Positions 1-12,000 of a stretch of DNA of 64,000 bases are shown here, one piece after another; the stretch's first letter is position 1, and every line of letters starts with the position of its first letter. A model generated the notes under the pieces. That model did no database searches. It was not told the DNA's origin and was given only the letters and a program-made list of their open reading frames with translations. The position numbers were made by a program, and so were the translations under genes. Source of the DNA: Argopecten irradians (Eukaryota; Mollusca; Bivalvia; Pectinida; Pectinidae); assembly GCF_041381155.1 (NCBI RefSeq), contig NC_091137.1, positions 13,821,765 to 13,885,764 on the forward strand, in the 5' to 3' direction.

Positions 1-211
1 AAATCTTTAAACGAATTCTTCTCAAGAACCAAAATGCCCAGGATACTCATATTGGGAGTGGAGCATGCTTGGATGAAGGGCTACCAAGTTTGTTCAAATG
101 AATGACCTTGACCTTCATTCAAGGTCACAGGGGTCAAATTGGCTAAAATATTTTAAACGACTTTTTAGGTCATCTGACCCAAAGGGTCAGGATGAGCTAT
201 TGTCATCATGC

Positions 212-279
212 ACCGTCCATCGTCGTGCGCCGTCCGCCGTCCGCCGTCCGCCGTCAGTCGTCCGCCGTCCGCCGTCCGT
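212..279 (+). repeat. CCGTCCG microsatellite inside the satellite array
   Basis: Short GC-rich run of CCGTC/CGCCGTC variants, followed directly by a TAAAC segment and the satellite unit. It is the only GC-rich block in array 1. A microsatellite next to a tandem core is typical of pearl-like bivalve elements (established for that class; assignment here is inferred). Confidence 0.8.
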
Positions 280-2616
280 AAACTTTTCATTCAAACGACT
301 TCTTCTCAATAACCGGAAGGCCCAGGGTACTCATATTTGGCCTGTAGGTTGCTGGGATGAAGAGCTACCAAGTTTGTTCAAATAAATGACCTTGACCTTC
401 ATTCAAGGTCACAGGGGTCAAAAAGGCTAAAATCTTTAAACGACTTCTTCTCAAGAACCAGAAGGCCCAGGGTACTGATATTGGGCCTGAAGTATGCTGG
501 GATGAAGGGCTACCAAGTTTGTTCAAATAAATGACCTTGACCTTCATTCAAGGTCACAGGGGTCAAATAGGCTAAAATCCTTTAAAAAAACTTCTTGTGA
601 ATAACTAAGAGGCCTAGAGACCTGATATTAGGCCTGTGGCATGCTGGGATGAAGGGCTACCAAGTTTGTTCAAATGAATGACCTTGACCTTCATTCAAGG
701 TCACAGGGGTCAAATAGGCTAAAATCTTTAAACGACTTCTTCTCAAGAACCAGAAGGCCCAGGGTACTGATATTGGGCCTGTAGCATGCTGGGATGAAGG
801 GCTACCAAGTTTGTTCAAATAAATGACCTTGACCTTCATTCAAGGTCACAGGGGTCAAATAGGCTAAAATCTTTAAACGACTTCTTGGAAATAACTAGGA
901 GGCCTGGAGACCTGATATTGGGTCTGTGACATGCTGGGATGAAGGGCTACCCAGTTTGTTCAAATGAATGACCTTGACCTTCATTCAAGGTCACAGGGGT
1001 CAAATAGGCTAAAATCTTTAAACGACTTCTTCTCAAGAACCAGAAGGCCCAGGGTACTGATATTGGGCCTGTGACATGCTGGGATGAAGGGCTACCAAGT
1101 TTGTTCAAATAAATGACCTTGACCTTCATTCAAGGTCACAGGGGTCAAATAGGCTAAAATCCTTTAAAAAACTTCTTGTGAATAACTAAGAGGCCTAGAG
1201 ACCTGATATTAGGCCTGTGGCATGCTGGGATGAAGGGCTACCAAGTTTGTTCAAATAAATGACCTTGACCTTCATTCAAGGTCACGAAGGTCAAATAGGC
1301 TAAAATCTTTAAACGACTTCTTCTCAAGAACCAGAAGGCCCAGGGTACTGATATTGGGCCTATGACATGCTGGGATGAAGGGCTACCAAGTTTGTTCAAA
1401 TAAATGACCTTGACCTTCATTCAAGGTCACAGGGGTCAAATAGGCTAAAATTCTTTAAAAAAATTCTTGTGAATAACTAAGAGGCCTAGAGACCTGATAT
1501 TAGGCCTGTTGCATGCTAGGATGAAGGGCTGCCAAGTTTGTTCAAATGAATGACCTTGACCTTCATTCAAGGTCACGGGGGTCAAATAGGCTTAAATCTT
1601 TAAACAACTTCTTCTCAAGAACCAGAAGGCCCAGGGTACTGATATTAGGCCTGTGACATGCTGGGATGAAGGGCTACCAAGTTTGTTCAAATAGATGACC
1701 TTGACCTTCATTCTAGGTCACGAGGGTCAAATAGGCTAAAATCTTTAAACGACTTCTTCTCAAGAACCAGAAGGCCCAGGGTACTGATATTGGGCCTATG
1801 ACATGCTGGGATGAAGGGCTACCAAGTTTGTTCAAATAAATGACCTTGACCTTCATTCAAGGTTACAGGGGTCAAATAGGCTAAAATCCTTAAAAAAACT
1901 TCTTGTGAATAACTAAGAGGCCTAGAGACCTGATATTAGGCCTGTTGCATGCTGGGATGAAGGGCTGCCAAGTTTGTTCAAATGAATGACCTTGACCTTC
2001 ATTCAAGGTCACGGGGGTCAAATAGGCTTAAATCTTTAAACGACTTCTTCTCAAGAACCAGAAGGCCCAGGGTACTGATATTAGGCCTGTGACATGCTGG
2101 GATGAAGGGCTACCAATTTTGTTCAAATAGATGACCTTGACCTTCATTCAAGGTCACGAGGGTCAAATAGGCTAAAATCTTTCAACCACTTCTTCTCAAG
2201 AACCAGAAGGCCCAGGGTACTGATATTGGGCCTGTGACATGCTGGGATGAAGGGCTACCAAGTTTGTTCAAATAAATGACCTTGACCTTCATTCAAGGTC
2301 ACAGGGGTCAAATAGGCTAAAATCATTTAAAAACTTGTGAATAACTAAGAGGCCTGGAGACCTGATATTAGGCCTGTGGTATGCTGGGATGAAGGGCTAC
2401 CAAGTTTGTTCAAATAGATGACCTTGACCTTCATTCAAGGTCCTGAGGGTCAAATAGGCTAAAATCTTTAAACGACTTCTTCTCAAGAACCAGAAGGCCC
2501 AGGGTACTGATATTGGGCATGTAGTATGCTGGGATGAAGGGCTACCAAGTTTGTTCAAATGAATTACCTTGACCTTCAATCAAGGTCACGGGTCAAATAG
2601 GCTAAAATCTTTAAAT

Positions 2617-2675
2617 GACTATGTTGTATTGTACTAATAGTCAGATGACCGTTAAGGCCCATGGGCCTCTTGTTT
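2617..2675 (+). repeat. Array-terminal module, copy 1 (GC palindrome)
   Basis: Non-satellite segment with GTACTAATAGTCAGATGACC followed by the perfect palindrome AGGCCCATGGGCCT at 2655-2668 and then CTTGTTT. It closes a run of satellite units. A similar module recurs at about 2957-3013 and 5721-5775, always in the same orientation. A short GC hairpin near one end resembles Helitron-type 3' ends, but I cannot prove the element class. Confidence 0.75.
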
Positions 2676-2956
2676 AGAATAAATAGGAGGTCTAGAGACC
2701 TGATATTGGGCCTTTGACATGCTGGGATAAAGGGCTATCAAGTTTGTTCAAATGAATGACCTTGATCTTCATTGAAGGTCACAGGGGTCAAAAGGCTTAA
2801 ATCTTTAAACAACTTCTGCTCAAGAACCAAAGGGCCCAGGATACTCATATTGGGCCTGCAGCACGCTAGGATGAAGGGCTACCAAGTTTGTTCAAATGAA
2901 TGACCTTGACCTTCATTCAAGGTCACAGGAGTCAAATATGCTAAAATATTTAAACG

Positions 2957-3013
2957 ACTACATTGTGTTGTGCTAATAGTCAGATGACTGTTAAGGCCCA
3001 GGGGCCTCATGTT
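2957..3013 (+). repeat. Array-terminal module, copy 2
   Basis: Same module as at 2617, with an imperfect palindrome AGGCCCAGGGGCCT at 2994-3007. It follows about two more satellite units and marks the exact end of array 1. The sequence beyond it is unrelated AT-rich DNA. Confidence 0.75.
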
Positions 3014-3466
3014 GTGATATTTATACCATGTACATTTGGCGTGCTTTGTTATTCTTTGTGTTTTCGTAACAGAATTTCAGGGTTTAGCTGACTGTTTGAT
3101 CGCGATCAATGTACCTCATATATTTGTTAACACTTTTCATATACAAGCATTTGAATATTGACAGGTATAGTTTACTTAAGGTTTTACAATATTTGTTTTG
3201 TTTCTATTCGGTGCTTTAATACACTTCATACATGTATAGCGTCTGTGATAATTTGTCATTCGTAATTATTTACTAAATTAAAGAAATTATTGCATTGTAT
3301 ATATTATAAACTACTATCCATGAAACAAGCATATGTGATTAAATGTATATGTATCTTAGTTTGTTAGAATTGTGATTTATTTGATCAAGTTTGATGTTGC
3401 ATAATTTATACAGAATTCATTATATATTCATATATATACACTTATATTTTCATATATATACACTTA
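3014..3466. other. AT-rich spacer between the two satellite arrays
   Basis: About 450 bp of AT-rich DNA with no satellite units and no credible open frame. It ends in TATATA-rich repeats, with the segment ATATATACACTTA occurring twice near 3435-3465, just before array 2 begins abruptly inside a unit. Confidence 0.7.
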
Positions 3467-4687
3467 AGTTTGTTCAAATGAATGACCTTGACCTTCATTT
3501 AAGGTCACAGGGGTCAAAAAGGCTTAAATCTTTCAACAACTTCTTGTGAATAACTAAGAGGCATAGAGACCTGATATTGGGCCTGTAACATGCACGGATA
3601 AAAGGGCTATCAAGTTTGTTTAAATGAATGACCTTGATCTTCATTCAAGGTCACAGGGGTCAAAAAGGCTAAAATCTTTAAACGACTTCTCAAGAATAAC
3701 TAGGAGGCCTAAAGACCTGATATTGGGCCTGTGACATACTGGGATGAAGGGCTACCAAGTTTGTTCAAATGAATGACCTTGATATTCATTCAAGGTCACA
3801 GAGGTCAAATAGGCTGAAATCTTTAAATGAATTCTTTTCAAGAACCGAAAGGCCAAGGATATTCATATTGAGCCTGCAGCATGCTGGGATGAAGGGCTAT
3901 CAAGTTTGTTCAAATAAATGACCTTGACCTTCATTCAAGGTCACAGGGGTCAAATAGGCTATTTTTTAAAACAACTTCTTGTGAATAACTAAGAGGCCTA
4001 GAGACCTGATATTGGGCCTGTGACATGCTTGGATGAAGGGCTTTCAAGTTATTTATAATCAATGACCTTGATCTTCATTCAAAGTAACAGGGGTCAAATA
4101 GGCTTAAATTCCTAAACGACTCCTTTTCAAGAACCAAAAGGCCCAGGATACTTATATTAGGCATGTAGCATGCTGGGATAAAGGGCTACCAAGTTTGTTC
4201 AAATGAATGACTTTTACCTTCATTCAAGGTCACAGGGGTCAAATAGGCTTAAATCTTTAAACGACTTCTTCTCAACAACCAAAAGGCCCAGGATACTCAT
4301 ATTGGGTTTGCAGCATGCTGGGATGAAGGGCTACCAAGTTTGTACAAATGAATGACCTTGATCTTCATTCAAGGTCACAGGGTTCAAATTGGCTAAAATA
4401 TTTTAAACAACTTTCTTCTCAAGAAAAAAAAAGGCCAAGGCAACTCATATTGGGCCTGCAGCATGCTATGATGAAGGACTACCAAGTTTGTTCAAATGAA
4501 TGACCTTGACCTTCATTCAAGGTCACAGGGGTCAAATAGGCTAAAATCTTTAAACGACTTCTTGAGAATAACTAGGAGGCCTAGAGACCTGATATTGAGC
4601 CTGTGACATGCTGGGATGAAGGGCTACCAAGTTTGTTCAAATGAATGACTTTTACCTTCATTCAAGGTCACAGGGGTCAAATAGGCT

Positions 4688-5548
4688 TAAATCTTTAAAC
4701 GACTTCTTCTCAACAACCAAAAGGCCCAGGATACTCATATTGGGTTTGCAGCATGCTTGGATGAAGGGTTACCAAGTTTGTACAAATGAATGACCTTGAT
4801 TTTCATTCAAGGTCACAGGGGTCAAATTGGCTAAAATATTTTAAACGACTTCTTGAGAATAACTAGGAGGTCTAGAGACCTAATATTGGGCCTGTCACAT
4901 GCTTGGATGAAGGGCTATCAAGTTTGTTCAAATGAATGACCTTGATCTTCATTGAAGGTCACAGGGGTCATATAGGCTTAAATCTTTAAACGACTTCTTC
5001 TTAAGAACTGAAATGCCCGGGATACTCATATTGGACATGCAGCATGCTATGATGAAGGACTACCAAGTTTGTTGAAATGAATGACCTTGACCTTCATTCA
5101 AGGTCACAGGGGTCAAATAGGCTTAAATCTTTAAACGACTTCTTCTCAACAACCAAAAGGCCCAGGATACTCATATTGGGTTTGCAGCATGCTTGGATGA
5201 AGGGTTACCAAGTTTGTACAAATGAATGACCTTGATTTTCATTCAAGGTCACAGGGGTCAAATTGGCTAAAATATTTTAAACGACTTCTTGAGAATAACT
5301 AGGAGGTCTAGAGACCTAATATTGGGCCTGTCACATGCTTGGATGAAGGGCTATCAAGTTTGTTCAAATGAATGACCTTGATCTTCATTGAAGGTCACAG
5401 GGGTCATATAGGCTTAAATCTTTAAACGACTTCTTCTTAAGAACTGAAATGCCCGGGATACTCATATTGGACATGCAGCATGCTATGATGAAGGACTACC
5501 AAGTTTGTTGAAATGAATGACCTTGACCTTCATTCAAGGTCACAGGGG
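4688..5548 (+). repeat. Recent 436-bp higher-order duplication within array 2
   Basis: Three consecutive satellite units are repeated almost without change. CTCAACAACCAAAAGGCCCA at about 4709 recurs 436 bases later at about 5145, and the similarity runs through the next two units with shared private variants (TTGTACAAATG, CCTTGATTTTC, GAACTGAAATGCCCGGG). This indicates unequal exchange or slippage of a three-unit block. Confidence 0.85.
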
Positions 5549-5720
5549 TTAAATAGATTAAAATATTGAAACGACTTCTTGAGAATAACTAGGAGGCCTA
5601 GAGACCTGATATTGGGCCTGTAGCATGCTGGGATGAAGGGCTACCAAGTTTGTTCAAATGAATGACCTTGATCTTCATTCAAGATCACAGGGGTCAAATA
5701 TGCTAAAATCTTTAAACGAC

Positions 5721-5775
5721 TACGTTGTATTGTGCTAATAGTCAGATGACCGTTAAGGCCCATTGACCTCTTGTT
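5721..5775 (+). repeat. Array-terminal module, copy 3
   Basis: Third occurrence of the CTAATAGTCAGATGACCGTTAAGGCCC module, here with a decayed palindrome AGGCCCATTGACCT at 5756-5769. It ends array 2 and is followed by a T-rich stretch and non-repeat DNA. Confidence 0.7.
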
Positions 5776-6015
5776 TTTTTGTTTTTGTTTTTCGTATTTC
5801 CAATTAATTTTATTCTTCACCAAATTAGAGGGATGCCAAGGGTCGGGACCCTCCATCCCTCTTACAGTCAGTTGGTGCTTATTGTAATCCTACTCTGCGG
5901 TTTGGAAGATTCGTATCGCCTTGCCTGTAAGCATGAGAAAGGGACCTGCATAGTCTTTAGCAATCGAAGCACAAACTCAGTGTCGCTTCTATCATTGATA
6001 TAGACCGAATTGTCT

Positions 6016-6140
6016 GTCTCTTAAAATGAGTTCCTTTCCTTTTTGTTGTCGTTTATTGATACATTTGTGCGAGCGTCGCTCATTAAAATGAGCGTTTCAA
6101 TAAACGACAACAAAACGAAAAGGAGCTCGTTTTAAGAGAC
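6016..6140. repeat. Foldback (snap-back) element, ~45-bp arms
   Basis: The left arm starts GTCTCTTAAAATGAG and the right arm ends in its complement CTCGTTTTAAGAGAC. Both arms contain GTTGTCGTTTATTG or its complement. The arms are separated by a short loop that itself contains the small hairpin GAGCGTCGCTC. This is the structure of a short MITE-like foldback; no coding capacity. Confidence 0.85.
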
Positions 6141-6239
6141 GGGTGCATGGTTAAGACTACAGTTGACAGGACATTTAAAACTAAACGAAGCATATGATAT
6201 CATTACTTAATATAAAAATAACATACATTTATATATTAT

Positions 6240-6520
6240 TAATAGTACAGTCATCATGTTGCAAAGCAGAAAGTTGATAAAACGAACTTTCTGCCTTACA
6301 AAGCAATAAATAAAAACTAAAGTCGTTCAGGTTTGGGGTGATAATGTAGCCAAGGTTTATTACTGTATCATCGTATTATGTAATGTTACATAATCATAGA
6401 TCGATGATATAATCATGACACAATATTGCAAAATATTATTGCATAACATATTTTTTTATAATTATGATTACAGTAAGTGGAAGAACCACATGTAATAAAC
6501 CAGGTAGTAATTTGTCCGTC
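6240..6520 (+). repeat. 280-bp hairpin-rich block, copy 1
   Basis: Almost identical to 7260-7540 in the same orientation. Inside are several short perfect inverted repeats: CAGAAAGT/ACTTTCTG, TATCATCG/CGATGATA and ATTATGTAA/TTACATAAT. The pair flanks about 740 bp of unrelated DNA like direct terminal repeats, but the ends are not TG...CA, so an LTR origin is not supported. Confidence 0.85.
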
Positions 6521-7259
6521 TAAGGGACCGATAACCTCGACTAATTAAGGACTAAAACTAAGTAATCTATTCTAAGCTATTCTACACATATAAAGGTACA
6601 AAGTTTAACACAACCTACACAATTAACGTAAATACCGGGCGGGAAGGGAAGGGAGAATTTTTGTTGAATTTCACTGCGAACAAGCGCGATCTGTTCTGCA
6701 CGGCCGAAAATTTGAAAGTGACGCTTTGCTTTGAATTTTCTTTATACATATCAGAGGTTGGAGCAAGTTTTTAAAACGATTGGATGCTACCTACCCTATC
6801 GTAGAGTTGTTGTGTCCCAAGGGGAATCACAACACGCTCTCCATTTGTTTACATATCTACGACGCATGGAAAAGCCCGAGAGACTCGAACGACAGTAAAC
6901 CACGTTAACGAGACCTTGCGAGACTTGGTAAAACATTGTTAATAAACACTAATTTCGTTAAAAAGGAAATATCTAGAAAGTGTGTACATGTAAAGCGAAT
7001 TCCTAAACTGTAATCTAAATTTAAAAGGGGGGCATGTACAACGAAAGATAATAAAATGAGGAGTCGCACCAAACCGGAAGTTACACACACAGCAGGACGT
7101 AAATATACACAGACGCGACACACGTGTGTAAGTACAGTACACTGCCGAAGAACAAGTGTGGTGTGTAGCGAGACAGGTATTGCATGTAATATTGTATACA
7201 TATTACAAATGATTCTTCCGCCTACAATTAATAAAATATTATCTAGATAATACATACAT
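6521..7259. other. DNA between the two 280-bp direct repeats, no gene seen
   Basis: Contains a GC-richer patch (about 6640-6900). The longest open frame, on the minus strand at 6905-7255 (116 codons), has no recognisable domain and no upstream promoter or splice context, so I do not call it a gene. Confidence 0.55.
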
Positions 7260-7540
7260 TAATAGTACAGTCGTCATGTTGCAAAAGCAGAAAGTTGATA
7301 AAACGAACTTTCTGCCTTACAAAGCAATAAATAAAAACTAAAGTCGTTCAGGTTTGGGTGATAATGTAGCCCAAGGTTTATTACTGTATCATCGTATTAT
7401 GTAATGTTACATAATTATAGATCGATGATATAATCATGACACAATATTGCAAAATATTATTGCATAACATATTTTTTATAATTATGATTACAGTAAGTGG
7501 AAGAACCACATGTAATAAACCAGGGTAGTAATTTGTCCAA
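7260..7540 (+). repeat. 280-bp hairpin-rich block, copy 2
   Basis: Second copy of the block at 6240-6520, differing by a handful of substitutions and single-base indels. Similarity stops at about AATTTGTCC in both copies. Confidence 0.85.
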
Positions 7541-7597
7541 AACACCCAAACCTGAGTTGGTAAGTATATAAAGTAAAATTACATATTTGTATAAAGT

Positions 7598-7628
<31 letters not shown>

Positions 7629-8119
7629 GGTTCAAAGGAGAGTAGGCACAGTGACCATTAATGAATTCAGTCTGTACTGCCTGTTACTGCAACGATAAGA
7701 CACATATAATTACAGGTCCATGGTATATACGTACACATATCCATCACGATATATCATACACAGTTCCACATGGTATAACACAAAATAAATCCAAAGTCAA
7801 TCCATGAAACAATATGAAGTTTCAATGATATAACCAGCAGCACGGAAGTCGACACCATAAATAATCACTGATTAACATTATGTTCTCCTGAACTCGGGTT
7901 TAAGAGGTCCATTGATGTCCATGTACTGTCTGTGATCGAACAGACCACGCACTGTTCAGAATGTTTGTACAAATATATTTGAGTCACTGTTATTACATGC
8001 GACACTACAGAGATGGGTCTTTCATGGCTGACCACAGACATATTTAAAAATTCAGAATTTTTTTCTTTATAGCTTCCCCAAGTGAAGTATGAGGTGTTGA
8101 CGATATGCGAGAGACGTGT
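7541..8119. other. Gene-free stretch with a 26-A tract
   Basis: Contains an uninterrupted run of A at 7603-7628. It could be the tail of an old retroposed copy, but I cannot identify a parent sequence or target duplications. Nothing else recognised. Confidence 0.5.
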
Positions 8120-9005
8120 CTATGTATTTCTTATATGACATCACATACGCCAATCCCTTGCGCTTGAATGATTTCATGTGGTAAGCCACACTCAAGCTGC
8201 AAAGGATGCTCCACCCCGCCTAAAGCTATGCCCAGAGTATTTTTGAATGATCTATCCTGAGATGTCCAAGGCACTCTCGAAGACGTGCGAGAGAGGAAAA
8301 TATCATAGCTAAGCAACCTACCATCCCCCTGGAGTATAGGGAACATAAAGACCGGTATCTTTAAGTTTTTTGAGGGACACAGCCTGAACAGCAAAAGGAG
8401 GGCTTGGGTGGGGCAGAGGGGAGAGGAAAGAATTAATGGAAAAGGTACAGAGAGTGACCTCTCTCTAAACTGAATAGTTTTTGACCAATGCACATGTGTA
8501 GGATCACTCCATTAGGACTAAAGGACACATTATGACGACTTAGATGTATGTTAGGATTAAAATCCTTCAAGGAGGGGGGGAAAAGGTTAGACTTCCTGAA
8601 GAAGGAGAAGAAGGCAACCAAGCAAGCAGCCCAAAAGCAAATATCACGAGGGGACTTAATATCAAGCTGGGGTAAGATTTGCATTAAAATAATGGGAGTA
8701 ATCGGAAGTCTTCTGGCAGGATGAGTCCCCCAACAATCTACGTGCTCCCTTTAGTACTCTACTTATATGGAAATTGTCAACAGGATTAGTTAACCCGACC
8801 TCAAGATGTAAAAGCCTTACAACCGACAGGTAATTTCTTATTGAGGAAATGTCTGTAACCTCATAGATAGGAAGGCAATGTACCGCCCTAAATTGATATA
8901 AGATATTGGGATAGGTTTTATACTATGATCACAACAAAATTTTAGATAGGTATCTAGGTAGGTATGGTAATGTTCGTCTGGTTGATGGCCGCCAAAGCAT
9001 TCGCA
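8120..9005 (-). pseudogene. Broken tyrosine recombinase (DIRS/Crypton-like YR) gene
   Basis: Reading the minus strand from about 9005 down to 8120 gives the segments of a tyrosine recombinase of the type found in many animal mobile elements. First come an N-terminal SAM-like region and a stretch with RNYLSVVRLLHLEVGL (about 8780-8848). Then comes FWAACLVAFFSFFRKSNL (about 8570-8640), in which the R of FRKSN would be the first catalytic Arg. WSKTIQFRERSLSVPFP follows near 8450-8490. Finally there is GHSFRRGG, the catalytic H-x-x-R box, at 8204-8233, before a GLPHEIIQAQG segment. The pieces lie in different frames, so at least four indels have occurred, and stops are present. Such proteins cut and rejoin DNA for element insertion; this copy cannot. 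The catalytic Tyr was not located. Family assignment rests on remembered motifs. Confidence 0.8.
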
Positions 9006-12000
9006 CGTAACAGGGACACTTGATCATCCAGCAAACGAGATATTTTCTAATTAAGGTTGTAAACGACCCAGCTTTAATAAATAAATTGGAAAGACAAACT
9101 GTATATCTAAATAGTTTATTATCAGAGTGATTTTAAATGTAGCCTGAGAAGGTTTTTGTGCAGCGTTGTTCAACACTTTCCCTGATCATTAAATCATCCG
9201 GGAATTCTTCATCAAATGTGGAGCCGCCTGTGCTCCTTCTGCACATGTACTTCCGATCCCTTAACCGGATCCGTCGAAAAAGTTTGTTTCACAGCTTTGA
9301 CAATGAGTTTGACCTGGCCTACACGGATCTTGACTTGCATAAGGCAAGATAATTGAACAAAAACGAAAATGCGAGAATAAAAGTTTGAATTTAGATTGAC
9401 TGATAATGTTCCAAATTTAAAATTGACGCACTAGTCCCGCATCATAGATTCCAAGATCAAATGTGTTGACAGGAATATTGCAACATTCTAAATGTTCCAT
9501 AAATATAGCAAAGAATAATAACAAGATTTTTTGTTTGATGACTGCATATTGTCATATCATTACAATAATATAAAAATAACATACATTTGTTTATATAATA
9601 GCGCATATATATATATATGCCATTCAAAAGGAAGTATGAGCACATGCTACAGTATCCGAAATGTGACATTAAGTTTCAGTGCATTCAGTACGAGAAAATA
9701 AGGGAAGAAAGACATTGCATTCGGTACTACCATTTGGTTGATTTAGGACTGAATATAGAAAGATGAAACGAAGAAGACAAATATCACACAATCCGCCTGA
9801 TATCCAGTGATTTCGCCCGTCTCGAAACTCGTCTCGAAGTATTAATTTTGTCTCGCCAAGGCTCGCAAAAATAAAACCTCTTAGACTCGTTTCATAAAAT
9901 CTCATGAAATGATCACTCATCTAAGATCCTACATGTATGAGCATGGGACATACTTAGTAGTCAACGTTAAAATGAGTTTCTTCCGAACAACATACAGATG
10001 CACATGTAAGCATGTATTCTGATGAATGTGGAGTTACTGGCTTGACTACTTGTTTCCTAGATACAATGGCATTATGTCGAAAACAGGCGGAATTGGAACA
10101 AGTAAATCAGGTTTCTGTTCTTCATGTTTTGAATAGGTTTGATTGGTAAAGTTAAAAGTCCTGTCAAGACATTAAAGGTAGGTTTCGCACAACCAAATAA
10201 ATATTTTTTGTAAAATCCGATAAACGGAAGAAAAGGTGAAAAAACATATTAAAAATACCTCACTTGTATTTCTTAATACGTATGAGATTGAACAAACGTG
10301 TCTTGAATATAGAATTAAAGGAAATCCTTGATTTATCACGATGTCAGGCTGACAGGATAGTATGCAAATGAAGCTGCGATGGATTGTGTTGTCGAAGTAA
10401 ACAATTATTTATTATCGCAACGTGTTAATTACAAAAGTAGAAAGTAGTAATGATGGAGGGAGAATACAACAGGACCTCAACATATATTTTTTCATTACAC
10501 ATGAAAGGATATTGAAATATTGCAATTTGGCGATGTTCTCTATTTGAGAGGAGTGACAGACATTATAATAAACTCCTGATTTGAAACCACTGAGGAAGGT
10601 TACAAAAACGTAATAGGTGAAACTTAAACAAAGTCTTTCAGAAAAACATCTACTCACGGATAGCTTTCGGTAGCTTCCTAATTGCCTTCTTCAGCCCTAA
10701 ATGATTGTTTTATGATCATTTCTTAACTTTAAAGAATTTCTTAATTTAAATTCTCCGCAGGAAAGCATTAGAGAAGTTAAAACCTATTTAGCTTCCCTTG
10801 ACTTCTGTAATGCTTTCATATAAATGTTATTATGTTAAGAAAACATTTAAAGTTGAGGAAGTTTTATCAAACTGGGGCCAGTTAGGAGCTAGACATTGTT
10901 CCAGATTCACAAGTTCAGTGTGTGAATGTCTGTAAGACGCAGAACCAGTCACACCGATCACCATTACTTCAGAGCAGTTCAATACAACTGGTCGCCTGTG
11001 TTTTATGTGTATCTGAGAAATCATGGACATTATGTTTTGAGGAATTTATTGCGAATGAGGGTAAGATTATGGCAGTATTAACTAAACAAAACAACCAAAA
11101 ACATGTGGACTGAGGTATGCAAGAACTATTCTATATGTGAGGGTATGTATATGCCAGCAGAACATTAATGTCTAAGCAAACCAAACTAAGGACGACATAT
11201 ATATTAATCAAGGCCTTATCTGCTCTTCGCCACCGATGATTTAGAGGATTACTATTTACTACAACTACGACTTTAACTACAATTATGCCGTACCGCAGGA
11301 TAAGTTGACATTTGATCTTTACCTGTGCAAAGGTTACGTTACGGTTTAAAAACAAATAACTTCATAATTTGACTTTTTCTTTCGTTGACTGTATTCTAAT
11401 GGGGTTCCATAAAGATTGCGTATACAGTTTTTTCCTTCAAAAACACACGAACTTGAAGTTTCAATATAAAGAGAACTTCAAAAGTTTTATGCCACTCTTT
11501 CTGAAGTGGTTTGAGAAACCCAAACAAAAGTGTAAGGTTGGCGTTTTGAAAATAGATTCAGATGGATACCATCATCGAATAGATTCAGCGATATAAATTA
11601 TAGAAATCATAGATATGGAAATCATTGTTTTTTACAAAAAATGATATGGAAATCATATAGCTCTGCTCCATGAGGAATATACTAGCACAATTTCATTGAT
11701 TATTATTTTTGTCTAAAGATGTAAACTAGTTAACATTTTCCCAACTGTGAAATGCTATTAAGAATTACAGAGTAGATTATACGGTATACACTGTCATATA
11801 ATTCCTATGTGTTAATATTTGTTCTTCCTTTACATATGTTGGTTTTCAGTAGATATATAACATCATATGACATATTTACAGCTGTCATTGGACAATCGGG
11901 CAGTTAATAGTAAACATAATAGCATAACCCAACTGGGGTTGGGTGCATTCATACGTCTGAAAAAAGGACCAGGTTTCACAAATAACCAAATGACAATAAG

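Larger units (their letters stand above)
1..3013 (+). repeat. Tandem array 1 of a ~145-bp satellite unit (alternating dimer, ~291 bp)
   Basis: About 20 head-to-tail units share a core around AATGACCTTGACCTTCATTC followed by AAGGTCACAGGGGTCAAATA. Two unit types alternate. One reads CTTCTTCTCAAGAACCAGAA and the other CTTCTTGTGAATAACTAAGA before the GGCCTG segment, giving a repeat of about 291 bp. The array starts before the window. It holds no host gene. The open minus-strand frames of 60 codons that recur every 291 bp are by-products of the periodicity. Arrays like this in bivalves often form the core of non-autonomous (pearl/Helitron-like) elements, which is inference here. Confidence 0.93.
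3467..5775 (+). repeat. Tandem array 2 of the ~145-bp satellite unit
   Basis: About 16 diverged units of the same satellite, same orientation as array 1. It begins in mid-unit at AAGTTTGTTCAAATGAATGA and ends in a third terminal module whose degenerate palindrome lies at 5756-5769. Units are more diverged than in array 1, so this array is probably older, apart from a recent local duplication at 4688-5548. Confidence 0.92.

Noticed and set aside
365..2579. Series of 60-codon minus-strand open frames repeating every ~291 bp (MKVKVIYLNKLGSPSSQH...)
   Set aside because: They follow the satellite period exactly, have no promoter, and vary with random changes in the repeat; by-products of tandem repetition.
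6240..7540. LTR retrotransposon with 280-bp LTRs
   Set aside because: No TG...CA ends, no primer site or polypurine tract, and no gag or pol in the 740-bp interior.
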